Shown here piece by piece: positions 13,555-22,787 of a stretch of DNA of 64,000 nt. The notes beneath the pieces are model-generated. The model was not told where the DNA came from. It ran no database searches and saw nothing but the letters and a program-made list of their open reading frames with translations. Numbering within the stretch: position 1 is the first letter of the stretch; every line of letters begins with the position of its first letter. A program made the position numbers and the translations under genes. The DNA comes from Rhodococcus sp. ARC_M6. GTDB lineage: Bacteria; Actinomycetota; Actinomycetes; Mycobacteriales; Mycobacteriaceae. The stretch is from assembly GCF_022810305.1 (NCBI RefSeq), contig NZ_JALGQH010000002.1, forward strand, positions 248,001 through 312,000. The letters run 5' to 3'.

Positions 13555-15853
13555 GCAGGACCGGAGGATCGAACGCGCGGATAGGCGGAAGTTCCCCGTC
13601 GAACTTCTCGATCTGCACCAGCACATGCTGGCCGGTACAGCCGTGGGACAGCGAGGATGTTCCGACATCCGGCGTCAGAACATTCGGGTTTCCATGCACA
13701 CACATTGCGTCGGGATCGGCCGGGTCCAGAGGGTCGTACCAAGCTCCGGTGGAAAGCTGAACGACGTCGGGATGCATCCCCGAATCAATCACAACACCCG
13801 CCAGACATGAACCGCGGTCATTGAATACTCGCACGACATCGCGCGCGACCAGACCCCGTTCGGCGGCCACATCGGGGTGCAGACGAATCGGTTCACGACC
13901 GGAAATCTTCGACGCCTGACTTACGGCGCCGTGATCGAGTTGACCGTGCAGCCGGGTCTTGGGCTGGTTGGCGATGAGGTGGAGCGGAAACTGCTCCGCG
14001 CGTGAACCGTTTAACCACTCTTCGGGTTCGTACCAACGAGGGTGGCCGTGGCAGTCGTCGTAGCCGAATGAATCGATGGTCTCGGAGAAGATCTCGATCT
14101 TCCCGCTGGGAGTCCCGAGCGGATTCTTGTCGGGGTCATCCCGGAACTCACCGAACAAAATCAAGCTGTCCTGGGTACGCATCCGATAGTGACCATCGGC
14201 CCAGAAATCCTCGAACGACGGGGTGTTTCCGCCGTCGGCATCCACCGCGGGTTGCCACTGACTGTAGAGATGCTCGATCCATTGCTGCGACGATCGCCCT
14301 TCGGTGAACTCCTCACCGAAACCGAGCGCGTCGGCGAGCGCCGCAAAGGTCTCGTAGTCATCGCGGGAGTCCGCAAACGGCGGAACTACCTGATGCATCG
14401 CGACCAGCAGCGCATCATTTCTCGTGCAGCTGAGATCGTTTCGCTCGAGGGACGTCGTCGACGGCACCACGATGTCGGCATTCTTGGCCATCGGAGTCCA
14501 GTACGGCTCGTGAACGACGATGGTGTCGGGTCTGGCGAATGCGCGTCGCAGTCGCGACAATTCCTGGTGATGGTGGAACGGATTTCCGCCCGCCCAATAC
14601 ACCAGTCGGATATCGGGATAGGTGAGGCGTCGGCCGTCGTAGTCGAATTCCTCACCCGGTGAGAGCAATAAGTCGGAGATTGCGGCGACGGGGATGAAGT
14701 CGGCGACAGGGTTGCGCCCCTGTGGAAACGTGGGCAATGGGTACCGGACCGGAGCCATGCCCGGTTCGTTCATCGAACCGTATCCGTGTCCGAAACCGCC
14801 TCCGGGAAGCCCGATCTGACCGAGCATCGCCGCGAGAGTGATGCCCATCCACGGGGCTTGTTCACCGTGTTTGATGCGTTGCAACGACCACGTGACCGAC
14901 ACCAATGTGCGGCCGGACGCCATCCGCCGAGCCAGACTCACGATCGTGGCAGCCGGCACTCCCGAAATCTCCTGTGCCCACAGCGAATCCTTCGGGATGC
15001 CGTCGGAGCGTCCGAGCAGGTAATCCTCGAAGCGTTCGTAGCCGACGCAGTACCGATTCACGAAGGCACGATCGTGAAGACCTTCCGACGCGAGCACGTA
15101 GGCCAACGCCAGCATGATCGCGACGTCGGTCCCGGGAATCGGTGCGATCCAGTCACATTCGCCGTCGAGATCGTCGCGCAGCGGACTGAACGAGACGATC
15201 TTGCCGCCGCGGTCGCGGAACGAATTCAGTGCACCGCTCGTCGGATGATCGCTGCTACCACCGGCATTGACGCCGGTGTTCTTGATCGGAACTCCGCCGA
15301 AGCAGACCAGCAGGTCGGAGTGTTCCGCGATGACGTCCCATGACGTGGAGCGCTCGAACAACTGGCTGTGGGTGCCGACTACGTGGGGCATGATGACACC
15401 CGTCGCGCCGAGCGAGTAGCTGTGGACCGACTTGGTGTAACCGCCGAGTAGATTCAAAAATCGGTGAACTTGGCTCTGCGCGTGATGGAATCGACCGGCG
15501 CTGGCCCAGCCGTACGAGCCACCGAAGATCGCATTGTTGCCATGGGTATCGACCACCCGGCGCAATTCGCGTGAGAGCAGTTCGGTCAGTTGTTCCCATG
15601 ACACCGAGACGAACTCGTCGGATCCCCGACGTTCGGTGGGACCCGGGCCGTTCTCGAGCCACCCCCGGCGCACTGCCGGACCAGTCACACGGCTCCGACT
15701 GCGCACCGAACCGGCGAAGTTACCCAGCATCGGCGAGGGATCGGAATCGCCCTCGTACGGATGCACAGCGGTTACTTCGCCGGCCACTGATTCGGCGGTG
15801 AACATGCCCCAATGAGACGTGTGCTGATATCGCCGGTTCGGTGCGGAGGTCAC
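13544..15853 (-). CDS. bisC: Molybdopterin oxidoreductase, BisC/DMSO-reductase type
   Basis: 769 residues, the size of biotin sulfoxide reductase. There is no Tat signal and no N-terminal four-cysteine cluster motif, so the enzyme is cytosolic and lacks an Fe-S centre. GGSYGWASAGRFHH (111-124) supplies the serine Mo ligand (S118), as in TorA/BisC/DMSO reductases. Further pterin-binding segments are CFGGVPIKNTG, YWAGGNPFHHHQ and NQPKTRLHGQLDHG. The likely reaction is reduction of S-oxides (biotin or methionine sulfoxide) or N-oxides. The GTG start is 11 bases after the chdC stop, so it may be cotranscribed with the heme genes. M. tuberculosis has a methyltransferase gene here instead. Confidence 0.88.
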   Translation of the reverse strand: MTSAPNRRYQHTSHWGMFTAESVAGEVTAVHPYEGDSDPSPMLGNFAGSVRSRSRVTGPAVRRGWLENGPGPTERRGSDEFVSVSWEQLTELLSRELRRVVDTHGNNAIFGGSYGWASAGRFHHAQSQVHRFLNLLGGYTKSVHSYSLGATGVIMPHVVGTHSQLFERSTSWDVIAEHSDLLVCFGGVPIKNTGVNAGGSSDHPTSGALNSFRDRGGKIVSFSPLRDDLDGECDWIAPIPGTDVAIMLALAYVLASEGLHDRAFVNRYCVGYERFEDYLLGRSDGIPKDSLWAQEISGVPAATIVSLARRMASGRTLVSVTWSLQRIKHGEQAPWMGITLAAMLGQIGLPGGGFGHGYGSMNEPGMAPVRYPLPTFPQGRNPVADFIPVAAISDLLLSPGEEFDYDGRRLTYPDIRLVYWAGGNPFHHHQELSRLRRAFARPDTIVVHEPYWTPMAKNADIVVPSTTSLERNDLSCTRNDALLVAMHQVVPPFADSRDDYETFAALADALGFGEEFTEGRSSQQWIEHLYSQWQPAVDADGGNTPSFEDFWADGHYRMRTQDSLILFGEFRDDPDKNPLGTPSGKIEIFSETIDSFGYDDCHGHPRWYEPEEWLNGSRAEQFPLHLIANQPKTRLHGQLDHGAVSQASKISGREPIRLHPDVAAERGLVARDVVRVFNDRGSCLAGVVIDSGMHPDVVQLSTGAWYDPLDPADPDAMCVHGNPNVLTPDVGTSSLSHGCTGQHVLVQIEKFDGELPPIRAFDPPVLLRS

Positions 15854-15864
15854 AGAAGCTACTT

Positions 15865-16560
15865 TCAGGGAAGCGAGAGGACCAGCTTCTCGATGTCGAC
15901 GCGAGGTCCGGTGAAGAACGGAACTTCTTCACGCACGTGCAGACGAGCCTCGGTGGCACGCAGGTCACGCATGAGATCGACGATACGGATCAGTTCCGGT
16001 GCCTCGAACGCAAGAATCCACTCGTAGTCGCCGAGTGCAAAGGCCGGCACCGTGTTGGCGCGGACATCCTTGTACGCACGCGCAGCCATGCCGTGATCGG
16101 CGAGCATCTTGCGACGATCCTCGTCGGGAAGCAGGTACCACTCGAGCGAACGCACAAACGGGTAGACGCAGATGTAGTCGCCCGGATCCTCGCCCGCGAT
16201 GAATGCCGGGACGTGGCTCTTGTTGAACTCGGCCGGACGGTGAACCGCCGAGTTACTCCACACCGGAGCACTGATCTTGCCCAGCGCCGTGGTGCGACGG
16301 AAGTCCGAATACGCAGCCTGCAACTGTTCGATGCTGGCCGCGTGGGTCCAGATCATGAAGTCCGCGTCGGCGCGCATCCCGGCGATGTCGTAGATACCGC
16401 GAACTTCGACGCCCTTGTCTTCGAGACCCTCGAAGAACAAGCGAGCGTCCTTGACCGCAGCTTCCCGATCATCGCCCAGCACACCGGGTTCCACCTGGAA
16501 CACGGAGAACATGAGGTAACGAATTTCAGAGTTCAGTTTGTCGAAATCAAGGCGTGCCAT
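15865..16560 (-). CDS. chdC: Coproheme decarboxylase ChdC (HemQ)
   Basis: 231 residues of the chlorite-dismutase fold. YPFVRS (133-138) carries the probable catalytic tyrosine, HGMAARAY (156-163) the probable proximal histidine, and [14 protein letters not shown] the conserved C-terminal core. It decarboxylates coproheme III twice to heme b, the last step of the coproporphyrin-dependent route used by Gram-positive bacteria. The ATG at 16560 matches the family start [10 protein letters not shown]; an upstream start would overlap hemY. The gap to hemY is four bases. Homologue of Rv2676c in the same order. Confidence 0.92.
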   Translation of the reverse strand: MARLDFDKLNSEIRYLMFSVFQVEPGVLGDDREAAVKDARLFFEGLEDKGVEVRGIYDIAGMRADADFMIWTHAASIEQLQAAYSDFRRTTALGKISAPVWSNSAVHRPAEFNKSHVPAFIAGEDPGDYICVYPFVRSLEWYLLPDEDRRKMLADHGMAARAYKDVRANTVPAFALGDYEWILAFEAPELIRIVDLMRDLRATEARLHVREEVPFFTGPRVDIEKLVLSLP

Positions 16561-16564
16561 GGCT

Positions 16565-17917
16565 CTATGGTGCCACCCCTTCGCAGATCCGTGCAGCCGC
16601 CGTCTGTGCGACCGCAACACACGCCGGCACTCCGACGCCGTGGAGCCAGGAACCTGCCACTTCTACGCCTGCGAGTTCCGCCACGCCATGCTCGATTTCA
16701 GCGACCATCGCCGTGTGACCTGGGGCGTACTGAGGAAGTCCGCCGTGCCACCGCTGAACAAATGCCACAGTCGGCTCGTCAGTGATTCCCGTCACTGTCG
16801 ATAGATCTTCGCGTGCGAGCGCGATCAGTTCCGCATCAGAACTCTCCACGATCTCGGCTGCGCCGAACCGGCCGAACGACGCCCGCACCAGGTGATCGCC
16901 GCGCTGCGCCAGGTGCGTCCACTTGCGACTGGACAGGGTGAAGGCTTTGGCCGTGAGGTCGGCATCGGTCGCAACCAGGATCCCGGAATTCTGCGGTAAG
17001 TCGATGTCACCAGCGAACCGCAGTGCCACGACGGCCGACGACGCGAGTCGGATCTCTTCAGCGGTTCGCGCGGCCACGGGCGCTACGTCGGCCAAGAGCG
17101 CAGCCGCCGCCGGCGCCGGCACCGCCAAAATTACGGCGTCAACAGTTCCGATCGGGTCGACAAACCATCGTGTGCCCTCGCGGCGCAGACCGGACGCCGC
17201 CGCAGTGATCACCTTCGCACCGGATGCGCCGAGCAACGCGTCGAGCAGAACCCCGTAACCGTCCTTCAAGGCCCCGAAAACCGGCCCGGGCGCCGGCGTC
17301 GGCAAAGCCGCTGCGACGGCGTCGGAAAGGCTCGTGGCGCCGGCGTCGAGGGCTGCAGCAAGGGTGGGCAAGGCAGCGCGGACGCCGATGGTTTCAGCCA
17401 ATCCCGAGTACACCCCACCCAGCAATGGATCCACGCTGCGCCGCACCACCTGATCGCCGAATCTCTCCGAGACCAAGTGGGCGACACTGCAATCCGAGCC
17501 GCATTCCCAATGAAACGGGACGGACCGCTCGGCGGAGATCCGGGACAGCGTGTCCGAAGAAACAAGTCCCGCGACCGCGTCCCCACCAGCCGGGATACCC
17601 ATCAACGTTCCGGCCGGAAGGCGATGCAATGACCCCTGCGACCAGATCAGCGGACTCAACCCCGCCGGATACACGATCTGATCCGACAGCCCGAGCTCAG
17701 CCAACAGCGCGGGGACTTCGGGCCGACGCGCAATGAACGCTTCGGCACCGATGTCTACCGGGCCACTACCAAGATCGACCGTGCGCAGCTTGCCGCCCAG
17801 ACGCGAACTGGTCTCGACAATCGAGATGTCCGCGTCAGGGCCGAGACTGCAGCGAAGCCGGTAGGCGGCAACCAGCCCGGAGATTCCGCCACCGATCACC
17901 GCCACCGAAACGCTCAC
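16565..17917 (-). CDS. hemY: Coproporphyrinogen III oxidase (HemY/CgoX)
   Basis: 450-residue FAD-dependent oxidase. The N-terminal dinucleotide-binding motif is [17 protein letters not shown] (GGGISG at 9-14), followed by a glutamate-containing region [16 protein letters not shown]-terminal [15 protein letters not shown] closes the FAD site. In actinobacteria with ChdC, this protein oxidises coproporphyrinogen III rather than protoporphyrinogen IX. GTG start, with the hemE stop overlapping it by four bases (GTGA), so translation is coupled. Cytosolic or peripherally membrane-bound. Confidence 0.92.
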   Translation of the reverse strand: MSVSVAVIGGGISGLVAAYRLRCSLGPDADISIVETSSRLGGKLRTVDLGSGPVDIGAEAFIARRPEVPALLAELGLSDQIVYPAGLSPLIWSQGSLHRLPAGTLMGIPAGGDAVAGLVSSDTLSRISAERSVPFHWECGSDCSVAHLVSERFGDQVVRRSVDPLLGGVYSGLAETIGVRAALPTLAAALDAGATSLSDAVAAALPTPAPGPVFGALKDGYGVLLDALLGASGAKVITAAASGLRREGTRWFVDPIGTVDAVILAVPAPAAAALLADVAPVAARTAEEIRLASSAVVALRFAGDIDLPQNSGILVATDADLTAKAFTLSSRKWTHLAQRGDHLVRASFGRFGAAEIVESSDAELIALAREDLSTVTGITDEPTVAFVQRWHGGLPQYAPGHTAMVAEIEHGVAELAGVEVAGSWLHGVGVPACVAVAQTAAARICEGVAP

Positions 17918-19011
17918 AGCGAATGCACCAGCTCCACCGCCGCCGTGATCGCCGCGGGATCGGTGTCCGGGAGAACACCATGTCCGAGGTTGAAGATATG
18001 TCCGATGGCACCGGCTTCGATCGCGCGATCGCCTTCAGCGGCAATGCGCCTGACCTCACGGTTGATCGCGTCGGGACCGGCAAACAGCACCGCCGGATCA
18101 AGGTTGCCCTGCAAAGCCTTGCCCGGACCGACACGCGTCGCGGCAACGTCGAGCGGAATGCGCCAGTCGACTCCGACGACGTCGGCCCCGGCTTCACCCA
18201 TTGCGCCCAGCAGTTCGCCCGTCCCCACTCCGAAGTGGATCCGCGGCACTCCGGCGCCGGCTACCTCGGCCAACACTCGCTCGGAATGCGGCAGCACAAA
18301 TTCGCGATACTCGGCCAACGACAGTGCACCTGCCCAGGAGTCGAACAACTGCACTGCGTCGACGCCGGCATGAAGCTGCGCCTGTAGGAAGCAGATGGTG
18401 ACGTCTGCGATCTTTCCGAGCAGCTGATGCCACGTCGTGGGATCCGAGAGCATGAGCGCCTTGGTCTTCTCGTGGTTCCGGCTGGGACCACCCTCGACCA
18501 GATACGACGCCAAAGTGAAGGGCGCGCCGGCGAAGCCGATCAACGGCACCGAACCCAACTCTGCGGTGAGTAGTCGCACGGCCTGCGAGATTGCGCCGAC
18601 CTCTTCCGGTACCAATCGCGGCAATGCAGCGACATCGGCGACCGAACGCACGGGATTGGCCACCACGGGGCCGACTCCGGCAACGATGTCGAGATCGATA
18701 CCCGCGGCCTTCAGCGGGACCACGATGTCGGAGAACAGGATTGCTGCGTCGACGTCATGACGACGGACGGGTTGCATCGTGATCTCACAAACCAATGCCG
18801 GATCGAAGCACGATTCCAACATTCCGACTCCGGCACGAATCTTTCGGTACTCCGGAAGAGAACGGCCGGCCTGGCGCATGAACCACACCGGACGCCGACT
18901 CGGAGTCCGGCCGGTGGCCGCAGCCAACAACGGTGCTTCCGGAAGTACTCGCCGGGCGCTGTACTCCGCCGACCCGATGGTGCCTGAATTCAAGTTGTCC
19001 AACCCGCTCAT
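17914..19011 (-). CDS. hemE: Uroporphyrinogen decarboxylase
   Basis: 365 residues from the ATG at 19011 ([10 protein letters not shown]), chosen because AGG stands 6-8 bases upstream; an in-frame start at 19065 would add 18 residues. The signature [17 protein letters not shown] is present near the N-terminus, and the active-site Asp lies in [15 protein letters not shown]. It decarboxylates uroporphyrinogen III to coproporphyrinogen III, which feeds HemY and ChdC encoded directly downstream. First gene of the hemE-hemY-chdC(-bisC) operon. Complete, no anomalies. Confidence 0.93.
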   Translation of the reverse strand: MSGLDNLNSGTIGSAEYSARRVLPEAPLLAAATGRTPSRRPVWFMRQAGRSLPEYRKIRAGVGMLESCFDPALVCEITMQPVRRHDVDAAILFSDIVVPLKAAGIDLDIVAGVGPVVANPVRSVADVAALPRLVPEEVGAISQAVRLLTAELGSVPLIGFAGAPFTLASYLVEGGPSRNHEKTKALMLSDPTTWHQLLGKIADVTICFLQAQLHAGVDAVQLFDSWAGALSLAEYREFVLPHSERVLAEVAGAGVPRIHFGVGTGELLGAMGEAGADVVGVDWRIPLDVAATRVGPGKALQGNLDPAVLFAGPDAINREVRRIAAEGDRAIEAGAIGHIFNLGHGVLPDTDPAAITAAVELVHSL

Positions 19012-19214
19012 CAATCCTCGCGCTCTCCGCCAACGTGTGTCTTCGACCGACCTCAATGCTGCCATGTTCGTCGCAGAGTGAAGGCCACGTCATCTTTAGT
19101 GAGCCCCGACACATACCGACTGTTGAGTTTGTCCGTGCCTCATCGCGAGCCACCTCACACTCGGTCGGCGCGCCTCCACGTCGACAGCGATTTACGCGAC
19201 TAACGTCCTGACCT

Positions 19215-19805
19215 GTGACGACTTCCGGATCGACCGCCGACCCGGCCGAGTTTCGTGCCGCAATTGCCGCAATGGCTTCGGCGCAGGTCCGGCCAGAAAT
19301 CGAAGTCGGGCCTATCCGTCCGCCGCAGCGACTCGCCCCGTACAGCCACGCCGTCGGCGCCGAGGTACTTCATCCCGAATCGGACACGATTTCGGAGCAG
19401 TCCGAAGGCGACGCGTTTGGCCGACTCATCCTGCTGTTCGATCCGGACGGCGATGAAGCCTGGAACGGGACGATGCGCCTGGTGGCCTACATCCAGGCCG
19501 ATCTCGACGAGTCCCTCGCCTCCGATCCACTACTTCCCGAGGTTGCGTGGAGTTGGCTGGTGGACGCCCTCGAAGCAGGATCGGAACCCTATGTGGCGCT
19601 TGGCGGCACAGTGACTGCAACGACGTCGGTCCGCTACGGCGATATCGCCGGGCCGCCGCGAGCGCATCAATTGGAGCTTCGAGCCTCGTGGACCGCAACG
19701 TCGACAGAATTGTCACACCACGTGGAGGCGTTCTGCGAAGTGCTGGCGTATGCCGCGGGTTTGCCTCCCACGGGGATAACCACATTGTCGCGGAAGAATG
19801 ACTGA
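19215..19805 (+). CDS. DUF3000 family protein (Rv2680-like)
   Basis: 196 residues, conserved in actinobacteria between hemE and an RNase D gene. Recognisable DUF3000 features are FRAAIAAMASAQVRPEIEVG near the start, RLAPYSHAVGAEV, GRLILLFDPDGDEAWNGTMRLVAYIQAD and the central WSWLVDALEAG. No catalytic motif or membrane segment is seen, so the function is unknown. GTG start at 19215, divergent from hemE across 203 bases. In mycobacteria the next gene is RNase D; here a wax ester synthase gene has been inserted between them. Confidence 0.85.
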   Translation: MTTSGSTADPAEFRAAIAAMASAQVRPEIEVGPIRPPQRLAPYSHAVGAEVLHPESDTISEQSEGDAFGRLILLFDPDGDEAWNGTMRLVAYIQADLDESLASDPLLPEVAWSWLVDALEAGSEPYVALGGTVTATTSVRYGDIAGPPRAHQLELRASWTATSTELSHHVEAFCEVLAYAAGLPPTGITTLSRKND

Positions 19806-19844
19806 GACCAACTGCCGCGTTTGGGCATTCTCCATAATCTCGAC

Positions 19845-19858
19845 TAGAACCCGTTCTA
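19845..19858. promoter_or_regulatory. KstR-type operator upstream of the wax ester synthase gene
   Basis: TAGAACCCGTTCTA is a perfect 14-bp inverted repeat with a two-base centre and matches the published KstR consensus TnnAACnnGTTnnA. It ends 10 bases before the ATG at 19869, where a repressor would block transcription or initiation. KstR is the TetR-family repressor of sterol and lipid catabolism in Rhodococcus and mycobacteria. Confidence 0.7.
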
Positions 19859-19868
19859 AAGTGGGTAG

Positions 19869-21323
19869 ATGCAACGTCTCAGCGGACTCGACGCAACCTT
19901 CCTCTACTTGGAAACCTCGACACAACTCCTCCACGTCTGTGGCCTAGTCGTACTGGACCCGTCGACAATTCCCGGCGGATACGACTATCGGACCCTCCTG
20001 GGCGAGTTGGACGCCCGAATGGCAGGGATGCCGACATTTCGGCGCAAGCTGAAAGATTCGCGACTCAACCTCGACTACCCGGTGTGGGTCGACGATCATG
20101 ATTTCGACATCGAACGCCATTGCCATCGCACGTCGGTTCCCGCTCCCGGCGGCCATGACGAATTGGCGGAACTCGCCGGACACATTGCCAGTCAACCGCT
20201 GGATCGCTCTCGGCCGCTGTGGGAGATGTGGGTCATCGAAGGACTCGCCGACGGCCGTGTTGCTGTCATGTCGAAGATTCATCACAGTGCCGCTGACGGC
20301 ATCACCGGCGCAAACCTTCTGGCGCAACTGTGCAGTTTGGAACCGGATTCCCAGTCTTTGGTGGACACGACGGCCAAGAGTGCCGGTGATGCGAGCACTC
20401 TCGATATCGCCGTCGGAGGCTTGCTCGCCGTGATCGCTCGGCCTGCTCGCATCGCCCGACTCGTTCCCGGCGGCATCGCCATGCTCCCCAAATGGGTGAC
20501 GCGTGCCCGCAAGGGCGAGGCCATGCCGGCGCCGTTCACTGCCCCGCGAACATCGTTCAACGGAGCGATCACCGGACACCGCAACGTAGCTTTCGCCCAA
20601 CTCGACCTTGCAAAGGTCAAGGCGGTCAAGGACCGATACGGCGTCAAAGTCAACGACGTAGTGCTGGCACTCTGCGCCGGTGCGTTGCGGAGCTATCTCG
20701 AAAGCCGCGACGAACTTCCGACCGATCCGCTGGTCGCGATGGTTCCGGTGTCCGTTCACGGCAAGTCGGACCGGGCCGGCACCAACCAGATCTCGGGCAT
20801 GTTCACACAGCTCAGCACCCAGGTCGCAGACCCCGTCGAGCGCCTCCTCGCCATCAGTGACTACAACGTGACCTCGAAGAATCACAATGAGGCGTTGGGC
20901 GCCAACATGCTTCAGGACTGGTCACAGTTCGCATCACCCGCAGTCTTCGGCGCGGCAATGCGCGTCTACTCGTCCCTCAAGCTCGCTGAGCGTCACCCCG
21001 TCGTGTCGAACCTGGTGGTCTCCAATGTTCCCGGGCCGCCGGTTCCGCTGTACTTCCTGGGCGCGCAGATCAAGGGAATGTTCCCGCTGGGTCCCATCTT
21101 TCACGGCGCGGGACTCAACGTGACGGTCATGTCGCTCGACGGCAATCTCGACGTGGGAATTGTCAGTTGCACCGATCTGGCGCCCCAATTGCACGAGCTC
21201 GCGCAGGGATTCGGCACGGCGCTCGACGAACTCTTCGAGGCAGACCCCGTAACGGAGCCTGACGATCAAGGCGAGCAACACGACGGGGAACGGGACGTAA
21301 CTACCCTGCCCTCTGCGACGTAG
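19869..21323 (+). CDS. Wax ester synthase / diacylglycerol acyltransferase (WS/DGAT)
   Basis: 484 residues. The active-site motif HHSAADG (138-144) is the HHxxxDG of the bifunctional WS/DGAT family. Other hallmarks are the N-terminal QRLSGLDATFLYLE, PLDRSRPLWEMW (110-121) and the C-terminal NLVVSNVPGPPVPLY. The enzyme joins acyl-CoA to diacylglycerol or fatty alcohol to make storage triacylglycerols and wax esters, acting at the membrane or lipid droplet. Rhodococci carry many paralogues, and which product this one makes is not visible. It is preceded by a KstR-type operator, which suggests induction with sterol or lipid catabolism. Confidence 0.93.
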   Translation: MQRLSGLDATFLYLETSTQLLHVCGLVVLDPSTIPGGYDYRTLLGELDARMAGMPTFRRKLKDSRLNLDYPVWVDDHDFDIERHCHRTSVPAPGGHDELAELAGHIASQPLDRSRPLWEMWVIEGLADGRVAVMSKIHHSAADGITGANLLAQLCSLEPDSQSLVDTTAKSAGDASTLDIAVGGLLAVIARPARIARLVPGGIAMLPKWVTRARKGEAMPAPFTAPRTSFNGAITGHRNVAFAQLDLAKVKAVKDRYGVKVNDVVLALCAGALRSYLESRDELPTDPLVAMVPVSVHGKSDRAGTNQISGMFTQLSTQVADPVERLLAISDYNVTSKNHNEALGANMLQDWSQFASPAVFGAAMRVYSSLKLAERHPVVSNLVVSNVPGPPVPLYFLGAQIKGMFPLGPIFHGAGLNVTVMSLDGNLDVGIVSCTDLAPQLHELAQGFGTALDELFEADPVTEPDDQGEQHDGERDVTTLPSAT

Positions 21324-21334
21324 AGTCATTGATC

Positions 21335-22624
21335 ATGTCCGAAGTCACCGATGATGCAGCCGAGCCCACCTCCGATGTAGAACCCTTGCTGGTACCGCGC
21401 GACGGTGTGCCGGACGTCATCGCCACCGCTGCGGGACTCGCCGACGCCGCAGCGGCGCTGGCAGCAGGAACCGGACCGTTGGCTGTCGATGCCGAGCGGG
21501 CATCAGGCTTCCGGTATTCGGCACGGGCGTACCTGATTCAGCTTCGCCGCGCGGGTGCAGGATCGTTCCTGATCGATCCGATCCCCATTGCAGGGGACAT
21601 GGCACCTCTGGCAGAAGCGATCAATCCGCTGGAGTGGGTACTGCATTCCGCCGATCAGGACCTTCCCGGACTCGCCGAACTGGGCCTGTATCCAGCCGTT
21701 CTTTTCGACACCGAATTGGCAGGCCGACTCGCCGGATTCGAACGAGTCGGTCTGGCCGCGATCGTCGAACGCACCCTGCGCGTGGAACTGCGCAAGGGGC
21801 ACGGCGCCGCCGATTGGTCCACCCGCCCGTTGCCGGCGCCGTGGCTCAACTATGCGGCTCTTGATGTCGAGGTACTGCTCGAACTTCGCGACGCGATGGA
21901 AGAGGAACTGCGCTCGCAAGGAAAACTCGAGTGGGCGAAAGAGGAATTCGAGTACATCCGCCTGGCCGGCCCGCCGAAGCCGAAGCCGGATCGCTGGCGT
22001 CGGACGTCGCACATCACGTCTCTCAAGACCACGCGGCAACTGGCTGCGGTGCGCGCGCTCTGGCAAGCCCGAGAAAATCTTGCCCGTAAGCGCGACGTGT
22101 CCCCCAGTCGTGTGCTTCCGGATTCGGCAATTATCGACGCCGCACTCAAGGATCCCCGATCGATGGACGCATTGCGTTCGCTTCCCGTCTTCGGCGGTCC
22201 GCGGCAGCGACGCTATTCACGAATCTGGATGGACGCCTTGGAGTCAGCGCGGGCTCTGCCCGAGAGCGAACTTCCGTCCAAGACTCCCGCGATCGTCGGC
22301 CCGCCTGCCGCCGGACGTTGGGCTCGTCAGGATCCCGCGGCTGCCGATCGACTGACTGCGGCCCGCGCCGCTTTGTCGGACATCAGTGCCGAAGTTTCCG
22401 TTCCCGTCGAAAACTTGCTGCAACCGGACCTGGTACGACGCTTGTGCTGGGACTGGAAGCTGGAACCCGGTTCCGATATCGACGTCGCCACGGACGCAGT
22501 CGAGACAAAACTCACTTCTGGTGGCGCACGAGACTGGCAACGCACTTTGACTGTTCCCGTCCTCGCCGAAGCGCTGAACTCCGTGGTTCCGAGCGAACCG
22601 GAAGAGGTCGCAGCAGAATCCTGA
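21335..22624 (+). CDS. rnd: Ribonuclease D-like 3'-5' exonuclease with HRDC domain
   Basis: 429 residues from the ATG at 21335. The DEDD exonuclease core begins with LAVDAERASGFRY (the D-x-E pair), then HSADQDLPGLAELG and a C-terminal LNYAALDVEVLLELR. An HRDC domain follows (TTRQLAAVRALWQARENLARKRDV, about 225-300). Family members trim the 3' ends of tRNA and other stable RNAs. Homologue of Rv2681 in the expected place. Gap of 11 bases after the wax ester synthase gene, so the two may share a transcript. No TA or frame anomalies. Confidence 0.88.
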   Translation: MSEVTDDAAEPTSDVEPLLVPRDGVPDVIATAAGLADAAAALAAGTGPLAVDAERASGFRYSARAYLIQLRRAGAGSFLIDPIPIAGDMAPLAEAINPLEWVLHSADQDLPGLAELGLYPAVLFDTELAGRLAGFERVGLAAIVERTLRVELRKGHGAADWSTRPLPAPWLNYAALDVEVLLELRDAMEEELRSQGKLEWAKEEFEYIRLAGPPKPKPDRWRRTSHITSLKTTRQLAAVRALWQARENLARKRDVSPSRVLPDSAIIDAALKDPRSMDALRSLPVFGGPRQRRYSRIWMDALESARALPESELPSKTPAIVGPPAAGRWARQDPAAADRLTAARAALSDISAEVSVPVENLLQPDLVRRLCWDWKLEPGSDIDVATDAVETKLTSGGARDWQRTLTVPVLAEALNSVVPSEPEEVAAES

Positions 22625-22665
22625 GGTGGGGCGCGCGTCGGCGGTGGAGCAATTCGACACGTTAA

Positions 22666-22681
22666 GTTACCGGCCAGTAAC
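22666..22681. promoter_or_regulatory. Near-perfect palindrome upstream of fadA
   Basis: GTTACCGGCCAGTAAC is a 16-base palindrome with a single mismatched pair, lying 107-122 bases upstream of the fadA start. Its size and symmetry fit a TetR- or GntR-type fatty-acid regulator operator. I cannot name the regulator. Confidence 0.5.
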
Positions 22682-22787
22682 GGGCAGTAGTACGCTTGTT
22701 GCAAGGCCGGACGCTTGGCCGTGATCGCCGAACCGTAAGTCTCACCCGCTTTACGCGTGGTGGGCATCTCCATCAGGAGGAATTCGC

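Noticed and set aside
10518-15853. A mobile element with integrase at the accessory insertion
   Set aside because: No transposase, integrase, terminal inverted repeats or tRNA-linked att duplication could be found, so I call it an insertion by comparison only.
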